Made by a program: the position numbers and the translations under genes
Shown here: piece after piece, positions 12,580-24,200 of the stretch
How the letters are laid out: every line of letters begins with the position of its first letter
How positions within the stretch are numbered: the first letter of the stretch is position 1
The notes under the pieces: model-generated
Told to the model about the DNA's origin: nothing
Database searches by the model: none
Seen by the model: the letters and a program-made list of their open reading frames with translations, nothing else
Source: Euclidia mi
Lineage: Eukaryota; Arthropoda; Insecta; Lepidoptera; Erebidae
Direction of reading: 5' to 3'
NCBI GenBank assembly: GCA_944739405.2
Contig: OX123190.2
Coordinates: forward strand, 62,701,805-62,765,804
Length of the DNA stretch: 64,000 nt

Positions 12580-12860
12580 ACTAGAGGAAGCCCGCCTTAA
12601 TAAACCTTTTCCGAACGATCCCGTGGCAGATTCGGGAATTTCCATTTTGTGCACCTCTACGAAGCCCGAGGGACAAACAACATCTGTCAGCAACTTCCTT
12701 TGAATTAAGTGGTGCGCTATCTATGACAACGACTATATCAGATCTATATAATTACTGACTGACAGACAACGCACAGCCGAAAGTAATAGGCGCAAAAAGC
12801 TGAAATTTGACATGTATGTTCCTTGTACGGGACCACTAAAAGAGGTGGAGAACTTGTGTC
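12580..12860. repeat. Dispersed lepidopteran repeat fragment
   Basis: This is related to the segment at 3985-4243 (tactgactgacagacaa, gctgaaatttgacatgta). It shows no coding capacity. Confidence 0.45.
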
Positions 12861-13059
12861 ACATATGTATAACCATAACATTTACTAATTATTTGAATTA
12901 TGTTTTACATTCTGCTGCTTCTTGCTTTCGCAATACAAGAGTGTAGAGCCTCGAAAAATAGACGTTAATACTAGAACATAGCTCAAATAATATGTAGCGT
13001 GTCACCCAATTTACTACTTACAAATAAACTTAAAGTAACCGTTGTTGATGAAAGTTATA

Positions 13060-13322
13060 GCCGTAACACACGCTCGAACTTGTCCGGCGGACAAAACCCG
13101 TTGGTCCGGCGGACCAAATCCGTTCTCGCTACAGACGACCGGATCGGACAGTTGCTTCACGTAAGCCATATCCGATCCGACCGATCTGCAAACTAGCGGA
13201 CCGAGGCGGACTCAATTAATAATAATTATGTTCGCCGGACTACTCTACAGACGGGCAAATTTGGTCTGGAGGCGGAGCAAATCCGTGGTCTGTTCGGACC
13301 AAGTTCGAGCGTGTGTTACGGC
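13060..13322. mobile_element. Foldback MITE-like element, 263 bp
   Basis: The two ends are perfect 23-bp inverted repeats, beginning GCCGTAACACACGCTCG at 13060 and mirrored at 13300-13322. The inside is rich in GGTCCG/CGGACC motifs. No transposase is encoded, so it is non-autonomous. I could not define a target-site duplication, so the superfamily is open. Confidence 0.7.
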
Positions 13323-13639
13323 CATTAACATTATTGACAGAATCTGTGTTTGTACATCACTACTCATTTCTGACACTAATATACCAATATGGCGGCATTT
13401 CTTATCAGCTTCGCAGTGAATGAGTGAATTTGTAAAGTATCTGACCGACTAAAAAATAAGTTTATAAATAGAAATTCAAACAAGGACAATCTATTTAAGT
13501 CTAAGGAGGATCTTTATAGCCTACTATCGTGTCTTGATAAATACACTGCAAAAATAACTGTGCGTTGAGCTAAAACATCGCCGAACATCTGACAATAATA
13601 ATAAACATGATTATTATTATGTTTGCAAAGCTTTCGGTG

Positions 13640-13878
13640 CGGATAATTGTGTAGAATATTACATCACGGCGACATCACATGTCGGGAATACCGTTGCAAG
13701 TGTGTATACGTCGTAGAGGTCCACAATGATTCACGAGGTTAATTGAGGTTTTACTCCGATAATACGTAATTGGTCGGCAAGGAAGCGTTGTTACGCGATA
13801 ACAGTGGAGTTTCGCCTTCGTCGGGCGTTGACTCGTCTGGCAGGAATCCGGTAGAAACGCGGGTGACTAATCGATGAG
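13640..13878 (+). promoter_or_regulatory. Putative Ptpmeg 5' UTR / promoter region
   Basis: This stretch before the first Ptpmeg exon is richer in CpG than the flanks and has no TATA box. An in-frame TGA at 13864-13866 lies just before the start codon, which supports the chosen ATG. The transcription start itself cannot be placed. Confidence 0.4.
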
Positions 13879-14028
13879 ATGATCGAGAGTGTATCAAGAC
13901 GTGCTTTCAGCAGTTCTAGTGGAACGTACAACGTGCGAGCTTCGGAGCTGGCGCGGGAACGCAAACTCAACATCTTCAATGTTACTGTACAGTTCTTGGA
14001 TGACACCCAAGGCTCCTTCCAAATTGCG
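13879..14028 (+). CDS. Ptpmeg: Ptpmeg exon 1: start and first FERM residues
   Basis: The ATG at 13879 is the first after an in-frame TGA at 13864. The 50 codons contain YNVRASELARE and FLDDTQGSFQI, the usual start of this FERM family. The donor is GCG|GTATGT. Confidence 0.88.
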
Positions 14029-17000
14029 GTATGTTTATCATAATTTCTATTACTTCTAAACAAGTTTTATCTACTGTCATAAATCAAGGTATTCCCAAGG
14101 ATTTGATAATCTGATTATCTTATTAAATTTTGGTGATTTATTGCACTAAAATGTTGTAAAGGTTCACTCTAGAATATTTTACATATTAGTCTAGGATTTT
14201 AATTCATGCAATGTATGCTGAAAGCTCTCATGTGGCTCTCAAAGGAGCTCGAATACATGTCAAAAAAAAAAAATGATAATCTAGTTTTGATACCTTACTA
14301 AGTACATACTTAATGCTTATTAATTTGATTTAATAAAATTTCCTTCAACATTCCTAGAATAGTTGTAATACCAACTATTCTGGTAATATTACTAGGTAAT
14401 TATTTATATTGTACTAAGGTACTTAACAGCTTTATATTCCTATCTTTGAATAAAAAAATATGTTTACCTGTGGTTGGTACTGATGACAAATTCTTATTCA
14501 GCTATTTTTTAATTATCAGAGTCATTGTTTATGAGAACTTACCGATAAGTGTAAGATTATGAGCAAGGACTAAAGTTGAAAATATTTGTTTTTATTATTT
14601 ACATTGTTGATGAAAATTAGCTACTAGTCATAAATCCCTTATTTTCTTTATGCAAACTGTTTTGTTCATGTCATGCTAAATGATAAATTTATCCCCTTGC
14701 AGAAAAAAGCTAAAGGCAGTGTTCTACTAGAGCAAGTGTATCAACATTTAGAATTGGTTGAGAAGGATTATTTTGGACTGCAGTTCACAGAGAATGGTTC
14801 TCCGCCCAGCGCCACAAACACTGAAATCACAGTAAGTACCTAGTTACTCTTTTCTTGTGATTATCCCCCACTATAGTGTAATTGTTTGGAGCATAATTAT
14901 GTCAAATAATATGTTACTCAATCAAATCACAAATCCAGATTGAATATTGAAACCAGATGGTGGTAGTATATTATAGAGATCTCAATGTCAATGATTAAGC
15001 AATAATAGGCAAATGTTAGAAAATTACAATTGATCTGTCATACAAAAATACCATGAAAAATTAGTCAAACTTACTTATACCTAAAAAGTACCAACCTACC
15101 TACTGCATAATCATTGTTTTTTATTTCTGATCAGTCCGTTCCTCTTGCTTTTGCTATAATTCTATATTTGTAGTCCGTGTGGTGACGGATTAAGAATACG
15201 GAATGTCACCACCCCATATCATCCCATGGGTGTCGTAAGAGCCGACAGAGGGAGCATATTATACAAAGAACAGCACTGTAAAAGAAGGAAAACTTGATAC
15301 AAACCCTATACCAACCCGTTTGGCCAGCGTGGTATAGTAGGCCAATTCCTCCTTTCAAAGGAGAGGCCTAGTCCAGCAGTGGACTGTTAAACGCTGATGA
15401 CGAACTATATTTGTAGTTAAAGGCCTCATATAACTTACTTTGTGTGAGAAGTCATCGCATAAAATTATTTAAGCCATAAAATTAAATAAATATCACTTTA
15501 TTTCTGGTAATACTTACACTAAATTTTAAGACACAAATATCAGATTATTTATTTTTGTTTACAAGCATTATTATAGGTAAAAACTTATGTTATAATCCTT
15601 TGTTTATCTAAGATCACTCTTAACTATTATAGTATTTGCATACTATAATAGTTTTCTCTTAAAACTGGTTAGACTTGAAAGCAGGCCGCAGGCTCTGAGG
15701 CAAATCATGGATGCAACCAGGACAACGATAAGATGATGATACTTACTCTAAATGTAGCACTGTCCTTATAGTTCCTTCTTTACTGCTCAATGACAAGCAA
15801 GTCAGTTTAAGTACATATATTATTTAATTTACTATCTTTGACTAGTCTTTCTTTAGTTTAAATAATGGTGTGCCTCATTCTTGATAAAGCATTTGAATAA
15901 ATTATGCTCCTGTTTGAAATAGATTGTTCTTTAAATTGAACATTTATTATCTACAACTGTTCTACTTTACTAGCTTCTCAACCATAACAATTGCAAGCGG
16001 TTAAAACTTTGGAAGAAAAAGGGATTAAGGCCCTTTAAATGGGCGAAAAAATTGTATGACCCTAGGAGTGAGTTATGAAATCTGTATTTATAAAAGCGAA
16101 AGGTCACTCATCATGTAAACTCAATAACCGCTGGACATTTAAGTTTGCTGAGAACGAAATTTTTATAGGACTGCCTAAAGGAGGTCTGTGGTCTCTTGCA
16201 AATTTGTATGAAAGTTAAGATATAATCAAATTTTTATCCCTCGCAAAGTGGCGGGCAAATGCTAGTAAACTATAAATGGAATCGCTCATTTACTGCTAGA
16301 TTGATCAACGAGCAACTGTGAATTGATTCATCTAATGAGTATGAGTTTACAGTGGGTTCATCTGCTCTTTGGAGGGGAACCTTTGATGGCAATATCTTCC
16401 TAACTACCTGATTCTCCTATAAATGCAACCCCAATCCATTTTGTTGGGTCACAACACAATATAAGAATCTAGTAGGCTGTATGAATGCTTATATCTGTAT
16501 ACCGGAGGCAAAGAATCTTAAGTCACATTAAGGTAATTGTTCAGGGCACATGTTTAAAGTCTTAATTGGAACACTTTTCACGTATATCACTTGATAACAC
16601 AATTTGGTGAAATTTCAAGCAAAATTTTATTTGTTGTTTAAAAGTAGGTTAATATGTAGTTTCTTTTTACAAAATAATTTTACTAAAAATATTATTAAAT
16701 AATTAAATAATGGACTTAGGATATTCTACCTGTAAACTCATAAGACGAATTTTCTTATTTACATGTAATAAAAGAATATCCTAAGTCCTGATTCTCATAG
16801 TACAATAAAAATCATGTTTCATTAATCACACGTTTTATTTATTCATAATCATTATCGTCGTCAGGATAGTCCGATGCAGTAGAAGATTGTGGTAATATTT
16901 TATAATAATCATGACAATATGAAGGCAAATATAGTAGTAAATCCTGAATATCTGTACCTGAAGTTCTGGTACGTAATTTGTAAATTTTCTGGAAACGTCA

Positions 17001-19335
17001 ACTCCTTCCTCTTCTGACGCCTCAAGTCTATCATTTTAAAATGTTCATCATCAAATGAATTTTTAATAGTGTGACGGCCGGTGTCATGTCAAGCTGTCAT
17101 CACTACAGTTATCAAGGACTACTAACGTCTACACGACAAACTAGCCGGTCGTCAAACACAATAATTAGCAAAGAGGTTTGAAGACTATTTAGTGTGACGG
17201 CCGGTGTTATGTCAAGCTGACATCACTACAGTTGTCAATGACTACTGACGTCTACACGACAAAAATAATGTAACCAAGAAAGACAGTTATCCTTGACAGT
17301 TATCCTTTGCCTAGAGTAGACGACACGTTAGAAACGTTATGCGGAATTAAGTGGTTCACAACAATAGACCTAAAAAGTGGTTACTGGCAAGTGGAAATGG
17401 AGCCGAAAGACAAGGAGAAGACAGTTTTTTCAATGGGCAGAGGGCTTTGGCATTTCAATGTTATGCCTTTCGGATTGTGCAACGCACCAGCTACTTTTGA
17501 AACCGGGCTTTTAGGGGAAGCTTGTCTGGTGTATCTCGATGACATAATTGTAATGTGCCGAGACTTCGATGATCATCTCACGAAGCTAGAAAGTGTACTC
17601 AATAGATTGAGAAATGCAAATCTGAAGCTCAGTTTAAAAAAATGTTCATTTTTCAAGCGACAAGTTAACTACTTGGGTCATGTCGTCTCTGAAAATGGGC
17701 ATCGAGAAGGACCCTGCCAAAATTTCCGCGGTTAAAGATTGGTCCATGCCTAAGGACAAGACGCAGGTGCGCTCATTTATGGGGCTTTGCTCTTATTACT
17801 GACGTTTTGTGAAGAATTTCTCGAGCATAACGACCATTTAATTGGGATGAAAAATGTCAAACTGTTTTCGAAGAGTTGAAGACGCGTTTATGCGAAGCGC
17901 CAATTCTTGCATATCCCGACGTCAATGGGGAATTCATTGTTGATACAGACGCAAGCAATGTGGGTATTGGTGGAACTCTCTCCCAGAGACAAGGAGATCG
18001 GGAGGCTGTTATTGCCTACTTTAGCAAATCGCTGTCTAAACCTGAAAGGAACTACTGTACAACACGAAAGGAGCTTATAGAGGTAGTGAAAACTCTCCAG
18101 CAAAACACTCAGCAACTCAAATCTCGACTCAAGCAAAACTCGCAGCAGCTCAAATCCGAACTCCAGCAAAACACTCAGCAACTCGAATCCAAACTTCAGC
18201 AAAACTCTCAGCAACTCCAGGAGAACTCGCAGCAGCTTAAATCTCAGCTTAGCGAGATAATGGAGAGCCAGGATGAGATTCACCATTATAATATATCGGA
18301 GAACGCTCGTAGAATCGCCGAGATGGAGATGTGTATCAGTGAAGTGCAATCTCGTGTGGCTACCTTTGAGGAAGAGACGCAGTCTCACAAGGCGTCAGTA
18401 TCGGAAGAGATGCACAGCCGCATAGAGGAGGAGTTCAGGAGGATTAAGGCCAACGTCCCTTCAGTCGCAGTCGCCTCATCAGGTGCTGATAATTTTAAAG
18501 TGCCTCCTTTCGATGTTACCTCATCTTGGGAGGCGTACAGGATGCAGTTTGAAACTGCTTCTTCTAGCAACAGTTGGAACAGAGAGCAGGGCAAGAATGC
18601 ACCCACCCTAGCGTTACAAGATGGTGCAATATCAGTGCTACAGTCCGTGGGAAAAGACGCCACATATGAACAGCTCATCGAGGCTCTAGAGTCCAGGTAT
18701 GGAAACGCGCATTTGGAATTTGTATTCCGTGCTCAGTTGCGTAGCCGCTGCCAGCGCCCTAATGGGTCATTGCAGCAGTGGTCTATAGAAGTAGAGAAGA
18801 TGGTAGGAAAAGCTTACCAGTCGGCACACCCGCCACAAGTCCAAAGCATGCGTCTCCAGGCGTTCATTGATTTTTATACAACATAACCTTACAAAACGAA
18901 ATTAAGTAAACTTACCCGTACCTATTTTGAGTTTTATCTCCGGTTGAGGAATTTTCTGCTAATTCTAGTATTTTTAAAATACGGCTGCGAGATGCCATTT
19001 TGTATAAATTATTAGTTAGTACGTTAACAAAACTGAAGGATCACTTGAAATAACCGTAATGTCAGTAACGGTGCTTTCATATTTCATTATCCTATTTGGA
19101 CTTAGGATGCGTTCGCTTCTTACAATTGAGCGACACAAAATCATAAGTTCAGAGGAGATAGTTTACCGCTGAAGTGATCCGGACTTAAAACATATTCACC
19201 GATTACTAACTTTTTTGTTTTTTTTATTGGACTTACAATACTTTGCCACTACGTAGATTGATAAGAGGTTGTTCCAATGACATAATAAAATGAATTTAGA
19301 AAAAAATGGACTTAGGATACTGTACCTCCGGTATA

Positions 19336-19401
<66 letters not shown>

Positions 19402-19951
19402 CATAGCATGTTTGCAATGTATATAAAAAGTGTGGCATACTAGGTCTGAAGTGCTTAACTTATAGAGTACATGTATACATAACATATAAAAAGACGATAA
19501 TATTCTCTAAACAATGCTAAACATGCACAGCAATATAAAAACGTGCAGTTATTATGCCCATTAAATTGGAGGAACTGGAAGTGGTATTTTAACATGTTTT
19601 CATTAACTTCACGTGTCTATGACTAGGTATGTATGAATCATGGCCTTAGTAGAGCAACCACAAGGTCTCTAGTTCGATTCCCAGATTGTGCAGTTTCATA
19701 GGGTAAAAATTTCGCAAGTGCGAGTCGGTCTCGCGCACGTAGGGTTCCGTACCACCATCTATAAAAGAAAATCTCGTTTGTTGTATGTATACTTAAATAC
19801 TTTTAAGTTTCTACCTGTTTATTAAGATCGAGTAACAAATTGCTTAAAAATTATGTTTGTTGTATGGGAGCCCCCCTTTATTATTTTCATTTTTAGGGTT
19901 CCGTACCTCACAAGGTAAAAAAGGAACCCTTATAAGATCACTTTCTTGTCC

Positions 19952-19990
<39 letters not shown>

Positions 19991-21183
19991 CGTGTGTCAC
20001 CACCGATTTTCTCAGGAACGGGTGGACCTAGCAAATTGAAATTTATACCAGATACTGAGGTCTATGGTTCCTATTAGGTGTGTAAAAATCAGGGTCCTGG
20101 GTCGACCCGATAAAAAGATATGGTCAAAATTAGATTTTTGCGAAAACTTGTAAGCACCAAAATTAACCTTAATTTTCAACTTTTTTTAATTTTTGGAATT
20201 TTTCCTTTACTTGTGCTGTAAGACCATGGTTTTGACAAAAATTGACAATTCTAGGTCAACCGTAAGTACCCTATAGGTTTTGGGTCGAAAACCTATATGG
20301 TAGTTCCCGTTGAACTAGAATCACGAAATTTGGCCAAAAGCAGGGTCCTACAGCACAAATAAAGGAAAAATTCTGAAAATTTAAAAAAGTTGAAAATTAA
20401 GGTTAATTTTCGTACTTGTTAAAGCGCCCCTAATGGAGAGAAGCGATCGATAGAGACCGCTAGGGGGCGCATTTAGAAAATGTATGGAAATTGTTCCCGT
20501 CGTCTAGGCTATCGTCCACCGTGACGATTGAGTGTAAACTGGTACTAGACCCTCAGATTTAGAAGACTTTTTTTTTTTTTTTTTTTGGTATCGGGTTGGA
20601 AAATCCTCATGGAGTCCCTCCGCCCTGGGGGATGGGCGAAGGGGACTGTCAGACTCTTACTGACTAAAAACCAACCCGTGTGCCTCATGTACCCGTGTGT
20701 CGGAGGGTCGGGTTTCGCCCAAGCATACGTCGCAACCCCCCGACGGGTATCGGCCCGCCAGATGGTCAGGCGGGCCCCGAACAAAACCCCCTTGGCGGCG
20801 GATTAAGGTGTTGGGCTCCGCCGCCAAAACACCCAGCGGCCGCAGAGGATAGGGAGGACGGCAACGCAACACCGCATCTCCTCTTCCTCTGCGGCCCCTC
20901 CGCGACGCATCGAATGGTGCGCCCCCATTTGGTCGCGGGAGATAGGGCGCGCGGCAACGCAACACCGACACGCCTCTCCTCCCGCGACTGCACCCGACTG
21001 CGAGGGACAGACAGAACTGTCCCCCGCACCCGCACCGTTGGACGCATCCTACGCAGGCCCCGTCGAGCCCACGCGGAGCGTCCCCTCCTGGATCCCTCTT
21101 AGCTTCACCGCGGGTCACCAATCCACGGTTACTGAGCCCCCCCACCACGACAAGGTGGAGATCCCACGGGGGGGAGATTTAGA

Positions 21184-21216
<33 letters not shown>

Positions 21217-24200
21217 GGTGTCGGGTTGGAAAATCCTCATGGAGTCCCTCCGCCCTGGGGGAAGGGCGAAGGGGACTGTCAGACTCTTACTGACTAAAAA
21301 CCAACCCGTGTGCCTCATGTACCCGTGTGTCGGAGGGTCGGGTTTCGCCCAAGCATACGTCGCAACCCCCCGACGGGTATTGGCCCGCCAGATGGCCCGG
21401 CGGGCCCCGTACAAAACCCCCTTGGCGGCGGATGATGGTGTTGGGCTCCGCCGCCAAAACACCAAGCGGCCGCAGAGGATAGGGAGGACGGCAACGCAAC
21501 ACCGCATCTCCTCTTCCTCTGCGGCCCCACCGCGACGCATCGAATGGTGCGCCCCCATTTGGTCGCGGGAGATAGGGCGGGTGGCAACGCAACACCGACA
21601 CGCCTCTCCTCCCGCGACCACGCCCGACTGCGAGGGACAGACAAAACTGTCCCCCGCACCCGCACCGTTGGACGCATCCTGCGCAGGCCCCGTCAAGCCC
21701 ACGCGGAGCGTCCCCTCCTGGATCCCTCTTAGCTTCACCGCGGGTAACCAATCCACGGTTACTGAGCCCCCCCACCACGACAAGGTGGAGATCCCACGGG
21801 GGGGAGATTTAGAAGACTAGCGTAATTAGCACCAACCTCAAATAAGGTAAAATGCGTACGGAACCCTCGGTGCGCGAGTCAGACTCGCACTTGCCCGATT
21901 TTTTTTTAATTTAATTATTTATTTTGAAAGGTTATATGCAACTACATACCTATGCTGTGAAAATTTAAAGCGTCTACCTGTTACAGTTAGTAATTTTGAG
22001 CAAAAAATACGAAAAAAAAAAAAAAACACGTTTTTTGTATGGGACCTCCCTTAATATTTTAATTTTTTTTATTTTTAGTATTTGTTGTTATAGCGGTAAC
22101 CAAAATACATAATTTGTTACATAATTTCAGCTTTCTAGCTATCACGGTTTATGAGATACAGCCTGGTGACAGACAGACAGACAGACAGACGGACAGCGGA
22201 GGCTTAGTAATAGGGTTAGGATTTTTACCTTTTAGGTACGGAACCCTAAAAAGTATACTTACAAATATACTCTGTATAAACTATCTCACTGCTGTTCACA
22301 GGCCTCTTCTCACTATGAGGGTAAGTCCATAGGCCACCACACTGGCCAAGTGCAGGTTGGCAGACTTCACATGTCTTTCGAGAACACCACGGAAATCTCT
22401 GAAACATGCAGGTTACCTCACGATGTTTTCCTTCACCGTTTAGCAAGCGAGAATTAAAAATGTAATACGCACATAACTTCGAAAAGTTATTGGTGCGCGC
22501 CGTGGATTCGAACTCGAGACCCTGTGCGTAGCAGTCGGTCGGTCTGTTCTCTAGGCTAACGATGCTTAAAATATTTATTTTCTTATTGGGGTTGATATTA
22601 AAATGCTGTAGGTAACTTTGCTATAAGTATGCATCAAATGGTGCTTAATTGTACAACATAGTCTTTAGTTCAGTATAGAGTCAAATAATCTCTCAATACT
22701 CGTGGTAAGAAAGTTTATAAACTAGGAAAGTTTACAAACCTGCACTTACTGCTATAGGTATGTAAGCACTTAAGTATATGACATATACAATTCTTTGTAG
22801 CGCAACTACTGAAGTACCTCTCTCACTCAAGCACGTGTTGAAATACCGATAACAGTATAAAATGCCGTACAAAAAAACCTGTATTAACGTCACCCTCATA
22901 CAAATAATGACTCATAAAGATATGAGTATAGGTATTTCACTCTTAATCCTCGGAGTGTCCACTCAAGAGATTATACAGTTTTTATTTAATTTTATCGCGT
23001 CATACTCTGAGTCACTGCACTAGAATTCTAAGCATTTAATGTTGATATGTTGATGTCTTGAACAGATGGGGGATTGTCTATACATAATTGTGATGGACAG
23101 TCGTTGAATAGTTTTGTATCCGTGTTTTTAGTCTATGGAATGCAAACAGCCTAGATAAAATGCATTTTACTTTGAAGAAGTAAAAGTTACTGAAGGGACT
23201 ATTGAATAGCTGTTTTGTCTAATTGTTATGCTAGAGCGCTCTATACGCCTTGGGCGGTTGGTCGTTTTGCGTATGGAAAAGCTCTGTAATGATTTTCTAA
23301 GTAGGCGGTTTTCTTTTACGTTTGGTAGGTACCAAACGTAAAAGAAAACCACCTAACCTAATCATGATTTAGCAGGGGTAGAGGCCTCCCGCAAGGTGGA
23401 CCGACGATCTGGATAAGATCGTGGTAAGCTGTTGAATGCAGGCAACTCAATTACATATGTGGTCCGTGTGGAAGACCTCGGGAGAGGCATATGTCTAGCA
23501 AAAGACGCCTCTAGGTTGAAATGATAAACCATGATACCTATAGAATATAATTATAGCCGATGAGAGCGATGATAAATTTTGATACTAATTATTTTTTAAG
23601 TAATGTACCCACTCAACATAGTGTTATAGATCGTACATATCACACAATTACACAATTGAGAGAGATCCTTTATAAGTATAAATATTAGGATGTATGTGAA
23701 AGTTTGAAAGGAGTGCCTACGTCACTTTACCATGTGCGAATGAAATATTGAGACATAAAAATTGTAACTGTTTTTGTGCATATGTTCTTAACATCCGCAG
23801 TGCATCTGCGATTCCATTTTACGAGCATGAATTTCTTAAAAAGTAGAGCAAAGGGTGGTCGTGAAAATAAAAAAATGCAGTGTGATATCGAAACTAGAAA
23901 GTAGTCAAGACTTCAATCTAACAATTGATAATGCTTGACCAAATGTTTTTCTTCTTCAGTAGCTTTCTTTATACATTACTATATTACCCCGCGGCTCTGC
24001 CTGCATAAATTATACACCTCACCTTAAGCTTCCTCAGTAACCACACTAACTTTTGGTGCAAACTGTATAAAATCCGTTATCTAAATATCGCATTCGTACA
24101 GAAAAACAGCTCGAAAAGGGGACTTTATTTTATAATAAGTATAGATAGAGGTCAATTGTTCTCAATACCATATCTGACTCAAATCAGTCGAACACTTTTC

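Larger units (their letters stand above)
17070..18875 (+). mobile_element. Rearranged Ty3/gypsy fragment (LTR ends, pol, then gag)
   Basis: It begins with two related copies of about 72 bp of an LTR-like start (TGTGACGGCCGGTG at 17070 and 17193). Then follow pol pieces and, downstream of pol, a gag piece. In a normal element gag precedes pol, so this is a recombined and defective copy. The right border at about 18873 is where the gag reading ends. Confidence 0.75.
16839..18998 (-). pseudogene. Two ends of an unrecognised - strand gene, split by a gypsy fragment
   Basis: On the - strand an ATG at 18998 opens MASRSRILKILELAENSS and runs to a clean donor, GG|GTAAGT at 18916/18915. Near the other end a tttccag acceptor (about 16990) precedes a frame ending GTDIQDLLLYLPSYCHDYYK and then an acidic tail with PDDDNDYE and a TAA at 16841-16839. 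A rearranged gypsy fragment (17070-18875) sits between the two parts. The exons in between are not visible. I do not recognise the family. It may be a DNA-transposon protein flanked by the ggacttaggat repeats, or a small host gene in the intron. No function can be assigned. Confidence 0.4.

Noticed and set aside
17888..18388. 166-codon frame on the - strand
   Set aside because: It is the leucine-rich shadow of the gypsy gag coiled coil on the + strand.
19196..19438. Open frame across the (TA)n run
   Set aside because: The protein is a Tyr/Ile run made by the microsatellite.
20657..21820. Many overlapping open frames of 60-260 codons on both strands
   Set aside because: They lie in the GC-rich twin retroposon, occur in all frames and restart with each copy. 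None shows a domain, so they result from base composition.
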